The position numbers were made by a program, and so were the translations under genes. From Petunia secreta (taxonomy: Eukaryota > Streptophyta > Magnoliopsida > Solanales > Solanaceae): a stretch of DNA of 64,000 nucleotides. The stretch lies in the NCBI GenBank assembly GCA_029990175.1, contig JARKIP010000035.1:40190001-40254000 (forward strand), in the 5' to 3' direction. The stretch's first letter is position 1. The number at the start of each line of letters is the position of its first letter. This document shows positions 54,800 to 64,000 of this stretch, piece after piece. The notes beneath the pieces were generated by a model. It was not told the DNA's origin and did not search any database. It was given only the letters and a program-made list of their open reading frames with translations.

Positions 54800-55354
54800 A
54801 ATCATCAATGCTTTACTTCATAATTGGCTAGAAAATTGCTCTTAAAATGAATTTTATTCAAGTCATCATGAATTATTCAGTCCAGTTTTCATACTTAAAT
54901 GTATACTCTCATGCTACATATCTTATTTAGAGTTGCTAAAATTGAATGATGTTACCCTTATACTCTTAGAATTTCAGATGATCAAAAATTGCAAATTGGA
55001 AGGACACTGAATTGTGGTGTTAAAAACAGGTATGTACTCGTAATAATTCAGTTAATTTAGAAGTATAAAGGCTATAGGTAACTTGTGTTTAGGATAAAAT
55101 CCCACTAAGTTTCCTACCTATATCCAAATTGCAAAAGAGTCCCATCGGAGGAACAGTTCCTATTCTGAAAAGGTAATCTGCAGCCTAACGGCTCTTTTTT
55201 TCCGGGAGACTCCCAAGAGTCCTTAACCGTTGCATGTTGATGATGAGGTAAGTTGATCGTTTCTCACTCAAACTCCACTACCTATTCCACTCTATAAATA
55301 CACTTCCTCTTCTTCCTTATTCTTTTACATTGTTCATCAATTAAAGCTTTCAAA
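54800..55354 (+). other. Interval between pol and ORF3 of G
   Basis: About 555 bp with no protein-like frame. It contains one family inverted repeat (55150-55160) and, near its end, the TATA box and pyrimidine-rich stretch listed separately. Confidence 0.7.
55293..55325 (+). promoter_or_regulatory. Candidate internal promoter for ORF3 of G
   Basis: TATAAATA (55293-55300) is followed by a run of CTTCCTCTTCTTCC type, as in plant Y patches, and an ATG at 55355 (a second at 55400). The spacing fits a transcription start about 30 bases after the TATA box. Confidence 0.5.
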
Positions 55355-57346
55355 ATGTCAGAAAGAGTAGTAAATTACTTGTTAATTCGAATTGCAAAGA
55401 TGTCTCTTGCTTCTGATAATTCTTCAACTGCACCTATTAATGATCAACCACAAAATCTTAATCCTCCCTCACCCATGGAAACCACTGACCTAAACCCTGA
55501 AGTTCCTGAACCAATTCCAGAAATACCTGAACCTGAAATTCAGGGGGAAGGACCAGTTCCCACGGCTGAATCAATTGCTGAGCAGGCTGAGGATTTGTCA
55601 CGTGCTATGGTGTTGTATCAGTATGAGGTAAACTTCACCTATCCTTTGAATGTGGTTATAGACGAGGAAGAAAAGGGAGAGGGGTCTGGGGCTGCTCTTG
55701 ATGGGGAACCAATTAGGAGTTTGGAAGCACCCATGCATGGGTCATCGGGGTCTCCAGAGGCTGCTCCTAGAGTACCCATGGAGGATGTGATCGATGTTGA
55801 TGAGGCTATCAGTGATAGTGATAGGCCCTTGGTAGACTTGATCAAAATTAGGAGTATGCAAAGAAAGTTGGCTAGAAAGGGACCTATTGATGCTCATGTA
55901 ACTACTGAAATTGCTGCTAAGTTGAAGAAAATAGGTGATAGTTATAAGCCCGGAAATAGGAAGAGAATTGAGAGTTCCTCTAAGGCAAAAGGACCTGTTC
56001 CTTCTGCCTCAACCCCTGCTTCTAGGGGTAGGAGGACAAGAAATGCTGCCAAAGCTGCTGATGAACAACTAGCTGCTGCCTTGGAAAGGAGCAGAAAAGG
56101 GAAAGGAAAACAGGTAGTTGAGGAGGAAGAAGTGGATGATATTGATGATATTGATCTTGCTGATTTTTCTGAGGATGATGAGATGGTAGAGGCTGAGGAG
56201 GTGGTACCTCAGTCAAAGAAAAGAAAAGTTTCTGAGAGAAGAGTAACAAGAAGCTCAGTTAAAGCTGCAGAGAAAACTGCTAAGAGGACCAGGTCCTCCA
56301 AGAGAGTGGTTGTTTCTGAAAGTTCTGCTAGTGACAGTGATGAGTCTGTTGCTGAAGATGAGAGTGATAGTGATGCTGAAGGAGGTGAGTCTGTGCACTG
56401 TGTTCATGATGACATGTTGACCAGGAAAGTTTTGAAAGGAAGAGTATTGGCCGATGTGCAAGAAGAAGGGATGTTATGGTTGCTGCAAAAACTGCATTCT
56501 CAGGGTTGGAGGGACATGGTCCTTAAGATCTCTGGTAGGTGTGCAAAGGGGATGGTGCAGGATTTCTATAAGAATTGTTCCATCCGAGGTGATCAAATTA
56601 CTACCTCTGTTAATGACAATGTCATCATATTTGACACAAGGGAACTTGGTGAGCTGCTGGGGATTCCTGCCACTGGGTATGCTAGCTATGTTAAGAAGGT
56701 CTGGCCTGACTTGACAGACTTCCCTACTGATCTGGAGATCACTAGGAAGTTTGCTGAGAATGATGGTGAAGAGAAACCCAGGGCTGTGCAGAAGAGTGAG
56801 ATGCACCCACAGCACCAAGTGTTATTTGAGTTTGTGAACAAGATAGTGATGCCAAGGCAGGAGAAAAGAGGAGTTGCCAGTTTCATGGACCTGGTCCTTA
56901 TGGAACTGTTGGACACTGAAAAGCAGATCAATTGGCCCAGCTTTATGATCCACCTGATCAAAAGGGTGATTGCTGGGAAGAGAAAGCACTCCCTGCCGTT
57001 TGGTTTTATTCTGACTGATATATTTGCAAAGTTGAAGATTCCCTTGGAAGGGGTTGTGAAGGCTACAAAGAAGGAGAAGTTTGGTTGTGCCACTTTGATA
57101 AGCTGTGACTTGCCAGTTCAGGCTGATCCTCCACAGGCTGGTGTTGGGAGGCAGCCACTGAACAACAAAGTAAGGGCACTTAGGCAACAGGTTGCTATGC
57201 AGGCTGTCGAGATAGCAAGGCTGGAAGAGGAGAGGAATTACTGGAAGGCAGAGGCCTCAAAAGCAAAGGAGACAAATGAGGGAATGCTCAAGCAGATGTT
57301 TGATTTGCTTAACAAGTCTCAGGGACCTGGTCCTTCCACATCTTGA
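55355..57346 (+). CDS. ORF3 protein of G (plant-transposon-protein-like domain), intact
   Basis: 663 codons without stop, or 648 from the alternative ATG at 55400 (MSLASDNSS), which better matches F's MSQAQSSSAS. The N-terminal 170 residues are Pro/Glu-rich. Residues about 180-350 are charged with basic clusters (KKRKVSERRVTRSS), possible nuclear signals. From about 360 a folded domain follows: WRDMVLKISGRCAKGMVQDF, NCSIRGDQITTSVNDNVI, ELGELLGIPATGY and WPSFMIHLIKRVIAGKRK. This pattern fits the putative plant transposon protein family (Pfam Transposase_32-like). A coiled coil (VAMQAVEIARLEEERNYW) ends it. I see no signal peptide or membrane segment, so an envelope role as proposed for SIRE1 ORFs is not supported here. 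Function unknown. Confidence 0.8.
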   Translation: MSERVVNYLLIRIAKMSLASDNSSTAPINDQPQNLNPPSPMETTDLNPEVPEPIPEIPEPEIQGEGPVPTAESIAEQAEDLSRAMVLYQYEVNFTYPLNVVIDEEEKGEGSGAALDGEPIRSLEAPMHGSSGSPEAAPRVPMEDVIDVDEAISDSDRPLVDLIKIRSMQRKLARKGPIDAHVTTEIAAKLKKIGDSYKPGNRKRIESSSKAKGPVPSASTPASRGRRTRNAAKAADEQLAAALERSRKGKGKQVVEEEEVDDIDDIDLADFSEDDEMVEAEEVVPQSKKRKVSERRVTRSSVKAAEKTAKRTRSSKRVVVSESSASDSDESVAEDESDSDAEGGESVHCVHDDMLTRKVLKGRVLADVQEEGMLWLLQKLHSQGWRDMVLKISGRCAKGMVQDFYKNCSIRGDQITTSVNDNVIIFDTRELGELLGIPATGYASYVKKVWPDLTDFPTDLEITRKFAENDGEEKPRAVQKSEMHPQHQVLFEFVNKIVMPRQEKRGVASFMDLVLMELLDTEKQINWPSFMIHLIKRVIAGKRKHSLPFGFILTDIFAKLKIPLEGVVKATKKEKFGCATLISCDLPVQADPPQAGVGRQPLNNKVRALRQQVAMQAVEIARLEEERNYWKAEASKAKETNEGMLKQMFDLLNKSQGPGPSTS

Positions 57347-57788
57347 CCATCTTAGCCTTAGCCATCTTTTGTCCAGTAGGATCTAGCCTAGCCTAGTGCC
57401 TTAGCCTTTTTTCTTCTTTAGTAGTTGGATAATTCTGTAGTACTTGCTTGTATCCCCTAATTTTAATATTTGGTTAAATGAATTGTCTTTGATGGCTAAT
57501 ATCATTGTCTTGCAGTTGCTTTGATTTGATTTATGTTTGCATTTTGAGTTGCCTCAATGGCTATGAGCTGATTAATTCTAACACTTGAGTTATATTTTTT
57601 TATGCAACCTTTTCAATGATGCCAAAAGGGAGAAGAGTGAGTGTCTGCTTTTGCATGAAGTTATACCTAATTGAGAATCTGTTTCTTAATGATAAATTAA
57701 TTCTTCTCTGATTGATTGTCTTTTTGAGCTTAAGTTGTACTTCAGGACATTAAGGAGATGAAGCTATGCTTATGAATTTGTCATCATC
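57347..57788 (+). other. 3' untranslated part of G
   Basis: About 440 bp, AT-rich, with a second purine run (AAAAGGGAGAAGAG, near 57625) upstream of the true polypurine tract. Confidence 0.65.
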
Positions 57789-57801
57789 AAAAAGGGGGAA
57801 A
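57789..57801 (+). promoter_or_regulatory. Polypurine tract of G
   Basis: AAAAAGGGGGAAA, one base before the TGTTAG start of the LTR. Confidence 0.9.
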
Positions 57802-57802
57802 T

Positions 57803-58606
57803 TGTTAGCTTGGATAAGCTTGGAGTTTTGACTGATGATTGAGGAACGGATTCAAAGGACCTGTTCCTTTGAATCACTGAAGCAGAATAGATAATTCATG
57901 CAAAATCGTTTAAGTTGATATTATTATTTATCCTAGAACTGACGTGTATCTTGGTAATTATGCAGGCCTAATCGGATACGAAAAGATTGCATAACTAAGG
58001 GATAAAGGATTCGGATTCTAGAAGGTAGAATCCAATTAGGATTCAAAGTCAAGGGAGCTTTGGAATTCTAATTCATCAAGACTTCTTGGCTGTTGGAAGC
58101 TATAAATTATGGAGACTATCAGCCATAGAAACATACACAAATACAGAGAGCATCAAGAAAAAGCTGAGAAGAATTATTAGCTTATTTGTGTAATCAGTTA
58201 GCTACAGTAGAACTAAGTGAGAACCTGTTCCTTAGATTGAATCATGTAAAAGTTCGAGTCTTAGTTCAATTGTAGTAAGCAAAAATCGAGTTGTAAACTG
58301 TTTGGTTCAAGTCGTGGACTTGATACAACTTCACTGATTGTGAGAAAGATCACTAAAGGATTAGAGTTAGTCCTAGGTTAGTAAGAGTGAGTCTTGTAAC
58401 CAAGTGGGTCTTTTTACATAGTGAAGTTGAAATCCTACTTGAGAAGTAGGTCGTGGTTTTTTGATCCCGTGTCTAGGGGTTTTTCCACGCTAATATCTGG
58501 TGTTCAATTACTTACAGTTTTAATTCTGCACATCGTAGAGTAAAGGAACACATTTTAAGGAACTGGTCCTTAAAATAGTAAAGTGGTGTAATCGTGGGAA
58601 ATAACA
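57803..58606 (+). repeat. 3' LTR of G
   Basis: 804 bp, same length as the 5' LTR; about six substitutions by eye. Both hairpins are conserved (57849-57875 and 58552-58576). Followed by ACTAT (58607-58611). Confidence 0.95.
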
Positions 58607-59427
58607 ACTATAATGATGAAGAACCTATTTTGGAGACCTTCCTTGGGAGTTTGCCTAGTGAAGAAGATTGTCTTGGAGGTGGATTTGGAGGTGAGGAAGC
58701 CACTCTTGGTGTATGTAAGAGTGCTTCCAAGAAGGGGAGTGGAGTATTTGATGTTAGTTGCCAATTGAACTATTTTGTTTACTCCACCCCACATGTTGAT
58801 CACACCTTGGGTATTGAGCATGTCAAAGCCAATGAGTCACATTGTGATAATAATGCATTGAAGGCTTGGTGTGTTGACCATAAGCTTGGAGGTCATAAGG
58901 AACGTAGTTGCTTAATCTTGCATGTTCCATGTCTTATTGATCTCTTTGCTTGTTATGGTAGTGAGTGTTTGTCATTGTTGAGCCAAGAACTTGTTGTTTC
59001 CTTAGGAGACATAAGCTTTTTGATTAGTATTGATACTTTGCTCTATCACAAGAGTGTGATTTTCACATCACTTGTACTCACTCTTGTTGGACTTGCCTAC
59101 TCTTGTAGTGGAAAGTTTGTGTGTGTTCTTATTGGACTTAGGGATATAGGGATTTTGATGACTTGATCTTGCATATTCTCTACCCTATTGATCTCTTTGA
59201 TGAACCGTGTGTTGAGTGCACCCATTGGGGAAGCCAAGTACTTTTTGTTTTCTTTGGAAACATGCACTTTATCATTGTTATTGATGATTGGTTATACCAT
59301 AAGAGTGTGTTTTCCACACTATTTGCACTAAGCTACTCTTGTAGTTGGAGATTTTGGTTGTGCTTGTCTTTGATTGTAGGTCTTGATGGTTTGATTTCGA
59401 GGACGAAATCCTTTCAACAAGGGGAGT
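58607..59427 (+). pseudogene. B ORF, second part: acidic region and duplicated hydrophobic module
   Basis: Continues in the same frame after G (NDEEPILETFLGSLPSEEDC). From about 58909 a hydrophobic module (HVPCLIDLFACYGSECLSLL, then LLYHKSVIFTSL and AYSCSGKF) ends at a TGA (59164). A second, diverged copy follows in another frame (LYPIDLFDEPCVECTHWG, WLYHKSVFSTLF, SYSCSWRF). The frame then enters the polypurine block with DGLISRTKSFQQGEYDAG, the same ending as A and C. The hydrophobic modules might be membrane-associated; this is only inferred. Confidence 0.7.
59396..59427 (+). promoter_or_regulatory. Polypurine tract of B with upstream hairpin
   Basis: ATTTCG / CGAAAT around AGGA, then CAACAAGGGGAGTA directly before the LTR. 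Somewhat degenerate relative to A and C. Confidence 0.75.
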
Positions 59428-60209
59428 ATGATGCGGGGCAAATTGGAACCAAAGCGCCAACCATCAAGAGACAAGTTTGAGAGCACGAGGAAGACAAGTC
59501 ACGGGCTCCGGGAAGCAACTTGAAGATCATGTAATGGAGCGCCAAGGAAAGAGGACCACCTAGACTCCAAAGGAGAGGCTCAGGAGACACATTTTGAGCC
59601 ATTTCAAGACCTCCCAGGAAGAGGCGGACCGCCTACTTGCAGAGGGGGACCGCCTACTTGAGGACTAGCTCTCAGGTGTTTGGGGCGCCTGAATTATAGG
59701 TGGACCGCCCACTTTCAAGGCTGAAGCGCCTACTCTGGGCGCCTACTTTTCAGGCGGGGCGCTTAGTTGGCTGAGGGTCCATCCGAGTTTCCTACTACTT
59801 TGTGGTGTAATTCTAACTATAACCTTAAGTGACCTGTATTGTTTTGACTAGACTTAGAGGCTATTTAGACGTTTCATTTAGAAGTGTGGTGAACCTATAA
59901 ATACCACACTTAGTCATTTTATTTCATAAGCTAGTTTGGAAGATAGAATTGAGAAGATAGAATAGGCTTGACCATTCATGTTGAAGCTTGAGCTTCATGT
60001 ATCTCTTAGTTGGAATCCATGGTGGATCACCGCTAGTGTCACCCCGTTAGTAGTTCAAGTCTCTTTCTACCTTTGAATCAATCTATTTGTTTAGCTTGAT
60101 TCGTTCTTACTTCTATTTCTATTCTTCCCCTTCCCTTATTTCTTTGGTATCATGTTTACTTTATTGCTTCCGCTACCTTGTTTTTGCTTCCAAAATTTGA
60201 CCCGTATAA
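59428..60209 (+). repeat. 3' LTR of B
   Basis: Starts TGATGCGGGGCAAATTGG, ends GACCCGTATAA (the 5' LTR copy has TATCA). GC cluster at 59623-59763, TATA hairpin at 59882-59911. It is the uninterrupted reference for where D entered the 5' LTR. Confidence 0.88.
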
Positions 60210-61175
60210 GTTTTTGTTGATGATATCATATTTGGAGCTCCTAATGAGGACTTGTGTAAGGGATTTGCTGATTTGATAGGTAGTGAGTTCGAAATGTGCA
60301 TGATGGGAGAAGTAAATTTTTTGTTTTGGGGTTGTAGATCAAATAGAGTCCTGAAGGAACCATGATCCATCAACAGAAGTATGTCAAGGAGCTGCTGAAG
60401 AAATTTGATATGGAAGGAGCTAAAGAAATGACCACTCCCACTGCTCCTGGAACCAAGTTGGATATGGACGAACTGGGTACTTCCATAAATGAGATAAAGT
60501 ATAGAGGAATCATCAGTTCTCTCCTCTATCTCACAGCTAGTCGACCAGATATTTTGTACAATATAGGGCTTTGTGCTAGATTTCAATCCAAGCCAAAGGA
60601 ATCACATCTAATTGTTGTGAAAATAATACTAAGATACTTGAAAGGAACTCAGGACTTATGTCTATGGTACCCAGGGGTGGTACATTTGAGTTGATTGGTT
60701 TTTGCAAATGCTGACTATGCAGGACATCTGGTGGATAGAAAGAGCACTTCCAGAATGGCACATTTCCTTGGTCTTTGTCTGGTTTCTTCTACTGCAAAGA
60801 AGCAGAACTCAGTAGCCCTCTCCACTACTGAGGCTGAATATGTTGCTGCTGCATCATGTTGTTCTCAGCTGCTATGGATCAAACAACAACTGGAGGACTT
60901 TGGAATCAAATATGGTGTTGTGGTTATTTTCTGTGACAATACAAATGCTGTGAATATTGCCTAGAACCCAGACTAACATAAGAGAACCAAGCTCATTGAT
61001 ATTAGACATCATTTTCTAAGAGATAATGTTGAAAAATGTCTAATTACTATGAATTCAAGCAGGACTGAAGATCAAATTGCTGACATCTTCACCTAGACGT
61101 TGAAAAAAAGTTCAATTTGAGAGGAACAAGTTGGAGTTAGGGATTACCAAAATACATGGATTACCCAGCACCTGA
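60210..61175 (+). pseudogene. RT end and RNase H of F
   Basis: Resumes after B with VDDIIFGAPNEDLCKGF, then IHQQKYVKELLKKFDMEGAK, RYLKGTQDLCLWYPG, NADYAGHLVDRKSTS, STTEAEYVAAASCCSQLLW and CDNTNAVNIA. A shift near 60335, stops at 60692, 60962, 60974 and about 61094, and a shift near 61105 break it. The catalytic Asp of the first RNase H motif is kept (NADYA). Confidence 0.85.
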
Positions 61176-61739
61176 TTCCCAAGGTTTGGCTAGTTAAGTA
61201 TTTATTATTCTTCTTGTGAATATTATTTTTATAGTCCAGTCTAAAATTGTGCTTGGTTAAGTATACATGTTTGACTAAGTTATGTGAGTAAACTAATGAG
61301 TTTCCGGTGAAGAACTAACTGAATATGTCGAAGGAACCATTTTCGGCGTGAGGAACCATGTACAGGTACATTTTTGGGCGTGCATCTTGAAAACCTTCCA
61401 TAATCGTGTAACTGCCTTATTTTGCATAGAAAATTCCTTTTCTATTACACTTTCAAAATTCAAACCTACCCCACTTAAACTAGGAGACTTAAGGATAATT
61501 ATCCTATCACAGTCACATCAACTCCTTCCCGGTTTCCCAAGAACTCAAAAGGGTGTTCCCCTTTTATTGTCATCATTATTCTCACTTTCTAGATTACCAT
61601 AACTTCTCCTTCTTGACTCTATTTCTCTCACAATTCATTCAAAGCAAGACAACCCTCCTTCTCAAAGTCTCTCTCTTTTGCTAACCATCCAAAATAAGGA
61701 AATCATATTCGCTAAAGAACTTTTCAAGAATTTACTAAA
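61176..61739 (+). other. Interval between pol and ORF3 of F
   Basis: No protein-like frame. The last 170 bp are pyrimidine-rich (CTCTCTCTT-type runs) like the region upstream of ORF3 in G, but no clear TATAAATA is present; CCCCTTTTATTG near 61556 is the nearest candidate. Confidence 0.55.
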
Positions 61740-63971
61740 ATGTCTCAAGCACAGTCTTCTTCCGCTTCACTGACAAAAATATCAGAGACCCAAACCTCGA
61801 AGAAACCCTCTCTCAAACCTCCACCTACTACCTTGGCTAAAAGAATCGTTAGGGCACGATCGAAGATTCATAAGAAGGTTGGGAAAAATATTTCCAGGAA
61901 GACAACATAAAAACCCTCTGCTCCGGTGATTGCACCTGTTGTTTCTGACGTACAATCAGTTGAGGTAAGGATTGACTCAACCCAGACTAGTCTTACTGCT
62001 TTAGACCGCATATTTAGCCCTTAGAAGATTAATATTGTAATTCTAGTAACTGGCATGGATGAAATTGTAAAAAACGGTTGAGTCTAGTACTGCAACTGAT
62101 AGGGGAAAAATGTAGAGGTGCAAGATGGGAATGTTGTGGGAGAAAGTATTCAATCTAGACCTAGAACTCATGTTTCTAGTATAGTTGAAGGAATTGTTTA
62201 GGTAGATGCTATGAAAAACATGTTGGAAAAACTGAGAGAGGAGGAATCAGTTGAGTCTCAAAAGGACCCTGTCGATGAACCTAGTTAAGAGGCTGCTCCC
62301 TTACAGAAAGTACAGGTGGAGGCTATCTTGGTTGGTCCAGTTGGTAGAGGACAAAGTTCTGCTGAAATTATCAAGGAACCTGACAAAGAATCTGGTTCTT
62401 CTGCAGTTCCTGATGCAATTGATGATGCAGAACTGGATTGGACTGATTTAGAGGAAAAGAAAAAAAATGAGACCCAGATAGAAGATGCAAGTGCTGGGGA
62501 GGTAGAGAAAATTCAAAAGAAAAATATTAAAAGAAAATTTGGTGAAGAAGATGAAAAATTGCTGAAGGAAGAAGAGGAGGAAGAGGTAGTGTTTGTGAGT
62601 GAAACAAAGGCTGTGAAAGAAAAGAAGGGAAGGCTAGTAAAAGGAGGAAGCGTAGTGTCTCAGAGGGGATTAATTGATGAAAGTGAGAATGAGGACTCTC
62701 AGACTGGTGGTGAGAGTGTGAAGGAGCCTGCTGTTTCTGCAGCCCCTAGGAAGGTAGCTACAAGGTATGCACTAAAGCAGCTGCTTGAGAATTTAGAAAA
62801 ACATTCTGTAAAGCAAAAACAAATATGGGTTGAAGAAAAGTAGGTGACTGATGATAAGGAGGATAGTGATGAGGATGGGGACTCTGTGGAACCAAGTGAT
62901 ACAAACTCTGACAGTGAAGAGGACACAAAGAAAAAGAAAAAAGAAAACAAGGAGAAAGTACACATGGTGGCCTTCTTTGCTAGGCATCAGGTGCTAGCTA
63001 GTAGCATTTGGTGTGATCTAGAGGAGCCTGAGATGAAGCCCTTGGTCAGGAAGGTAAAAGACCAAGGGTGGATGAAGCTATTCACAAGGGAGGACAGGTG
63101 TCTGTATGTTGATGAAGTGAGGGAGTTCTATGTGAGCTACAATATATCCGAGAGGAGAGTATTCTCTGCGGTGAAGGGTGTGGAGCTGGAGTTTGGTAGA
63201 GAGGAGCTGGGAGTAATGCTTGATGTGCCTACTGAAGCTTATTGCTGGTATGTGAGATTAAAATGACCAAAGAGAACTGATAAGGTTACTCATCTGGATG
63301 TACTGAAGATATTCACTGGTAATCCCAGGCTTAGGAAAGAAACGAAAGTTGACAAGAAACAGATTGAACTAGCTCATCAGCTGGTATTTGAGTTTATACA
63401 TAGGTTCTTGCTGCCTAGAGGGGAGAGGAACAGCGAAGCGTGTTCTCTTGACATGACTTGCATGGACTTGCTGGACAGAGGGATCAAAATTAACCCGCCT
63501 GTGCTGATAATTATGCACATAAAAAGGATTGCAGACACAGACAACAAGCCATATTCTCTTGTGCATTCCTACATATTGCAGCAGGTGTTCGAACATTTTG
63601 GAGTGCCCCTTTCTAATGGGAAGAAGCCCATACATCATCAGATGTTTGGGAAGAATATCTTGAGGACTTGTGATTTCTTCAATGAAAAGAGAGCCTCCGA
63701 ACGTTCAGTGCAAGTCAAGACAGAAGAAGCTGATGAAAGTGAGGAGTTTGGGTCAGAGGAAGCTGTTGAAGCAGTGCAGGAATTGCAGCAGCACCTGTTG
63801 GAGCTAAATAAGGGAAATGCAGAGTTGAAGAAACATCTGAAGGTGAAGGATCAAGAAATTGATCGCCTGACTATTGAGTGCAACAAGCATGAGGCCAAGC
63901 TGGTGGTAAAAAGGGCCAAAAATTCAAAGAATCTTGAAGCACTTGTCAAGCACTTCAATCTGAGGAGTTGA
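61740..63971 (+). pseudogene. ORF3 of F, decayed
   Basis: Starts MSQAQSSSASLTKISETQ and stays in one frame to 63971, interrupted by several stops (near 61908, 62022, 62085, 62199, 62286, 62841, 63264). Same plan as ORF3 of G: charged N-terminal half with KRKFGEEDEK and poly-Glu, then the domain VKDQGWMKLFTREDRCLYVD, VREFYVSYNISERRVFS and EELGVMLDVPTEAYCWY, and a C-terminal coiled coil (LQQHLLELNKGNAELKKHLK). The VREFY...V...G..LEF pattern supports the plant-transposon-protein-like assignment. Confidence 0.75.
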
Positions 63972-64000
63972 AGCCTGCTCATTTCTTTGCCCTGTTCCTG
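63972..64000. other. Downstream sequence of F, to window end
   Basis: Only 29 bases; the 3' untranslated region and LTR of F, if present, are beyond the window. Confidence 0.5.

Larger units (their letters stand above)
41365..58606 (+). mobile_element. G: SIRE/Maximus-like Ty1/copia element with ORF3, split by C
   Basis: LTRs of 804 bp each, ACTAT duplications, primer site, gag, pol, a 2-kb ORF3 and a polypurine tract. Without C it is about 9.7 kb. The two LTRs differ at about six sites by eye, so insertion is recent. Pol has a one-base loss, two TAG stops, a changed integrase residue and the C insertion; gag and ORF3 are open. Confidence 0.93.
33400..60209 (+). mobile_element. B: non-autonomous Ty3/gypsy-like element hosting D, G and C
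   Basis: Its LTRs start TGATGCGGGG like A and end GACCCGTATCA (5') or GACCCGTATAA (3'). It has the primer site, leader, GC-rich motif and polypurine block of the A group, but no RT, RNase H or integrase. Without D and G the internal part is about 4.4 kb with one long, now broken frame. It would depend on enzymes of an A-like partner. Rice non-autonomous CRM elements are a known parallel. Confidence 0.8.
24601..64000 (+). mobile_element. F: SIRE-like Ty1/copia element split by H and B, open at the right end
   Basis: Coding parts lie at 24601-26993, 33134-33399 and 60210-63971 and read in the order gag, integrase, RT, RNase H, ORF3. H and B sit in the RT. The 5' LTR and first half of gag are missing, and the 3' LTR would be beyond 64000. 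It is related to G but clearly a different family; G's inverted-repeat motif is not seen in F. Confidence 0.8.

Overview
The window is plant nuclear DNA made almost wholly of nested LTR retrotransposons. I see no host gene, tRNA or rRNA. The evidence for a plant, probably a core eudicot, is the set of lineages: Tat-type Ty3/gypsy with an antisense accessory ORF, CRM/Reina-like chromoviruses, a Galadriel/Reina-like chromodomain element, and SIRE/Maximus-type Ty1/copia with a third ORF. The initiator-tRNA-Met primer sites (TGGTATCAGAGC) fit this. I name the elements T1, A, E, T2, F, H, B, D, G and C. Species cannot be told from this window. If the CRM assignment holds, a pericentromeric location is plausible. 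|| Left part (1-24.3 kb). T1 (1-13563) is the 3' half of a Tat element: RNase H/integrase, an antisense ORF read leftward from 12622 to 2457, and a 3' LTR. A complete CRM-like element A (3109-10637, TSD AATCC) is inserted in the antisense ORF. After about 580 bp of AT-rich DNA with one exon-like fragment comes E (14144-20870), a heavily decayed relative of C. T2 (20871 to about 24310) follows: LTR remnant, gag, protease and the start of RT of a second Tat element. || Right part (24.6-64 kb). A decayed SIRE-like copia element, F, runs from about 24.6 kb past the window end. Two elements split its RT. H (26994-33133, minus strand, TSD GAAGC) is a chromodomain gypsy. B (33400-60209, TSD GTTTA/GTTTT) is a non-autonomous gypsy with an unusual ORF. 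B carries a truncated gypsy, D (34023-37685), in its 5' LTR and a SIRE-like copia, G (41365-58606, TSD ACTAT), in its ORF. G's RNase H is split by gypsy C (46777-54288, TSD AGGTC). So F contains B, B contains G and G contains C: four levels, three with recognisable target duplications. || C is the youngest: its two 731-bp LTRs differ at one site by eye and its gag-pol frame of about 1681 codons is uninterrupted. G has 804-bp LTRs with about six differences; its gag and ORF3 are open but pol is broken. A, H and B are older; E, T1, T2 and F are badly decayed. || The most interesting signals lie at DNA/RNA level. G carries more than 20 copies of a short inverted repeat (GGAMCWGKTCC) in LTRs, leaders and all coding frames. 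A, B and D carry clusters of GGCGGASCGCC-type inverted repeats in LTR and leader. The LTR TATA box of A, B and D lies in the loop of a stem whose sequence changes between families while pairing is kept. B encodes a retropepsin-like domain without its catalytic motif and a duplicated hydrophobic module. The accessory ORFs of G and T1 each have a TATA box of their own upstream.
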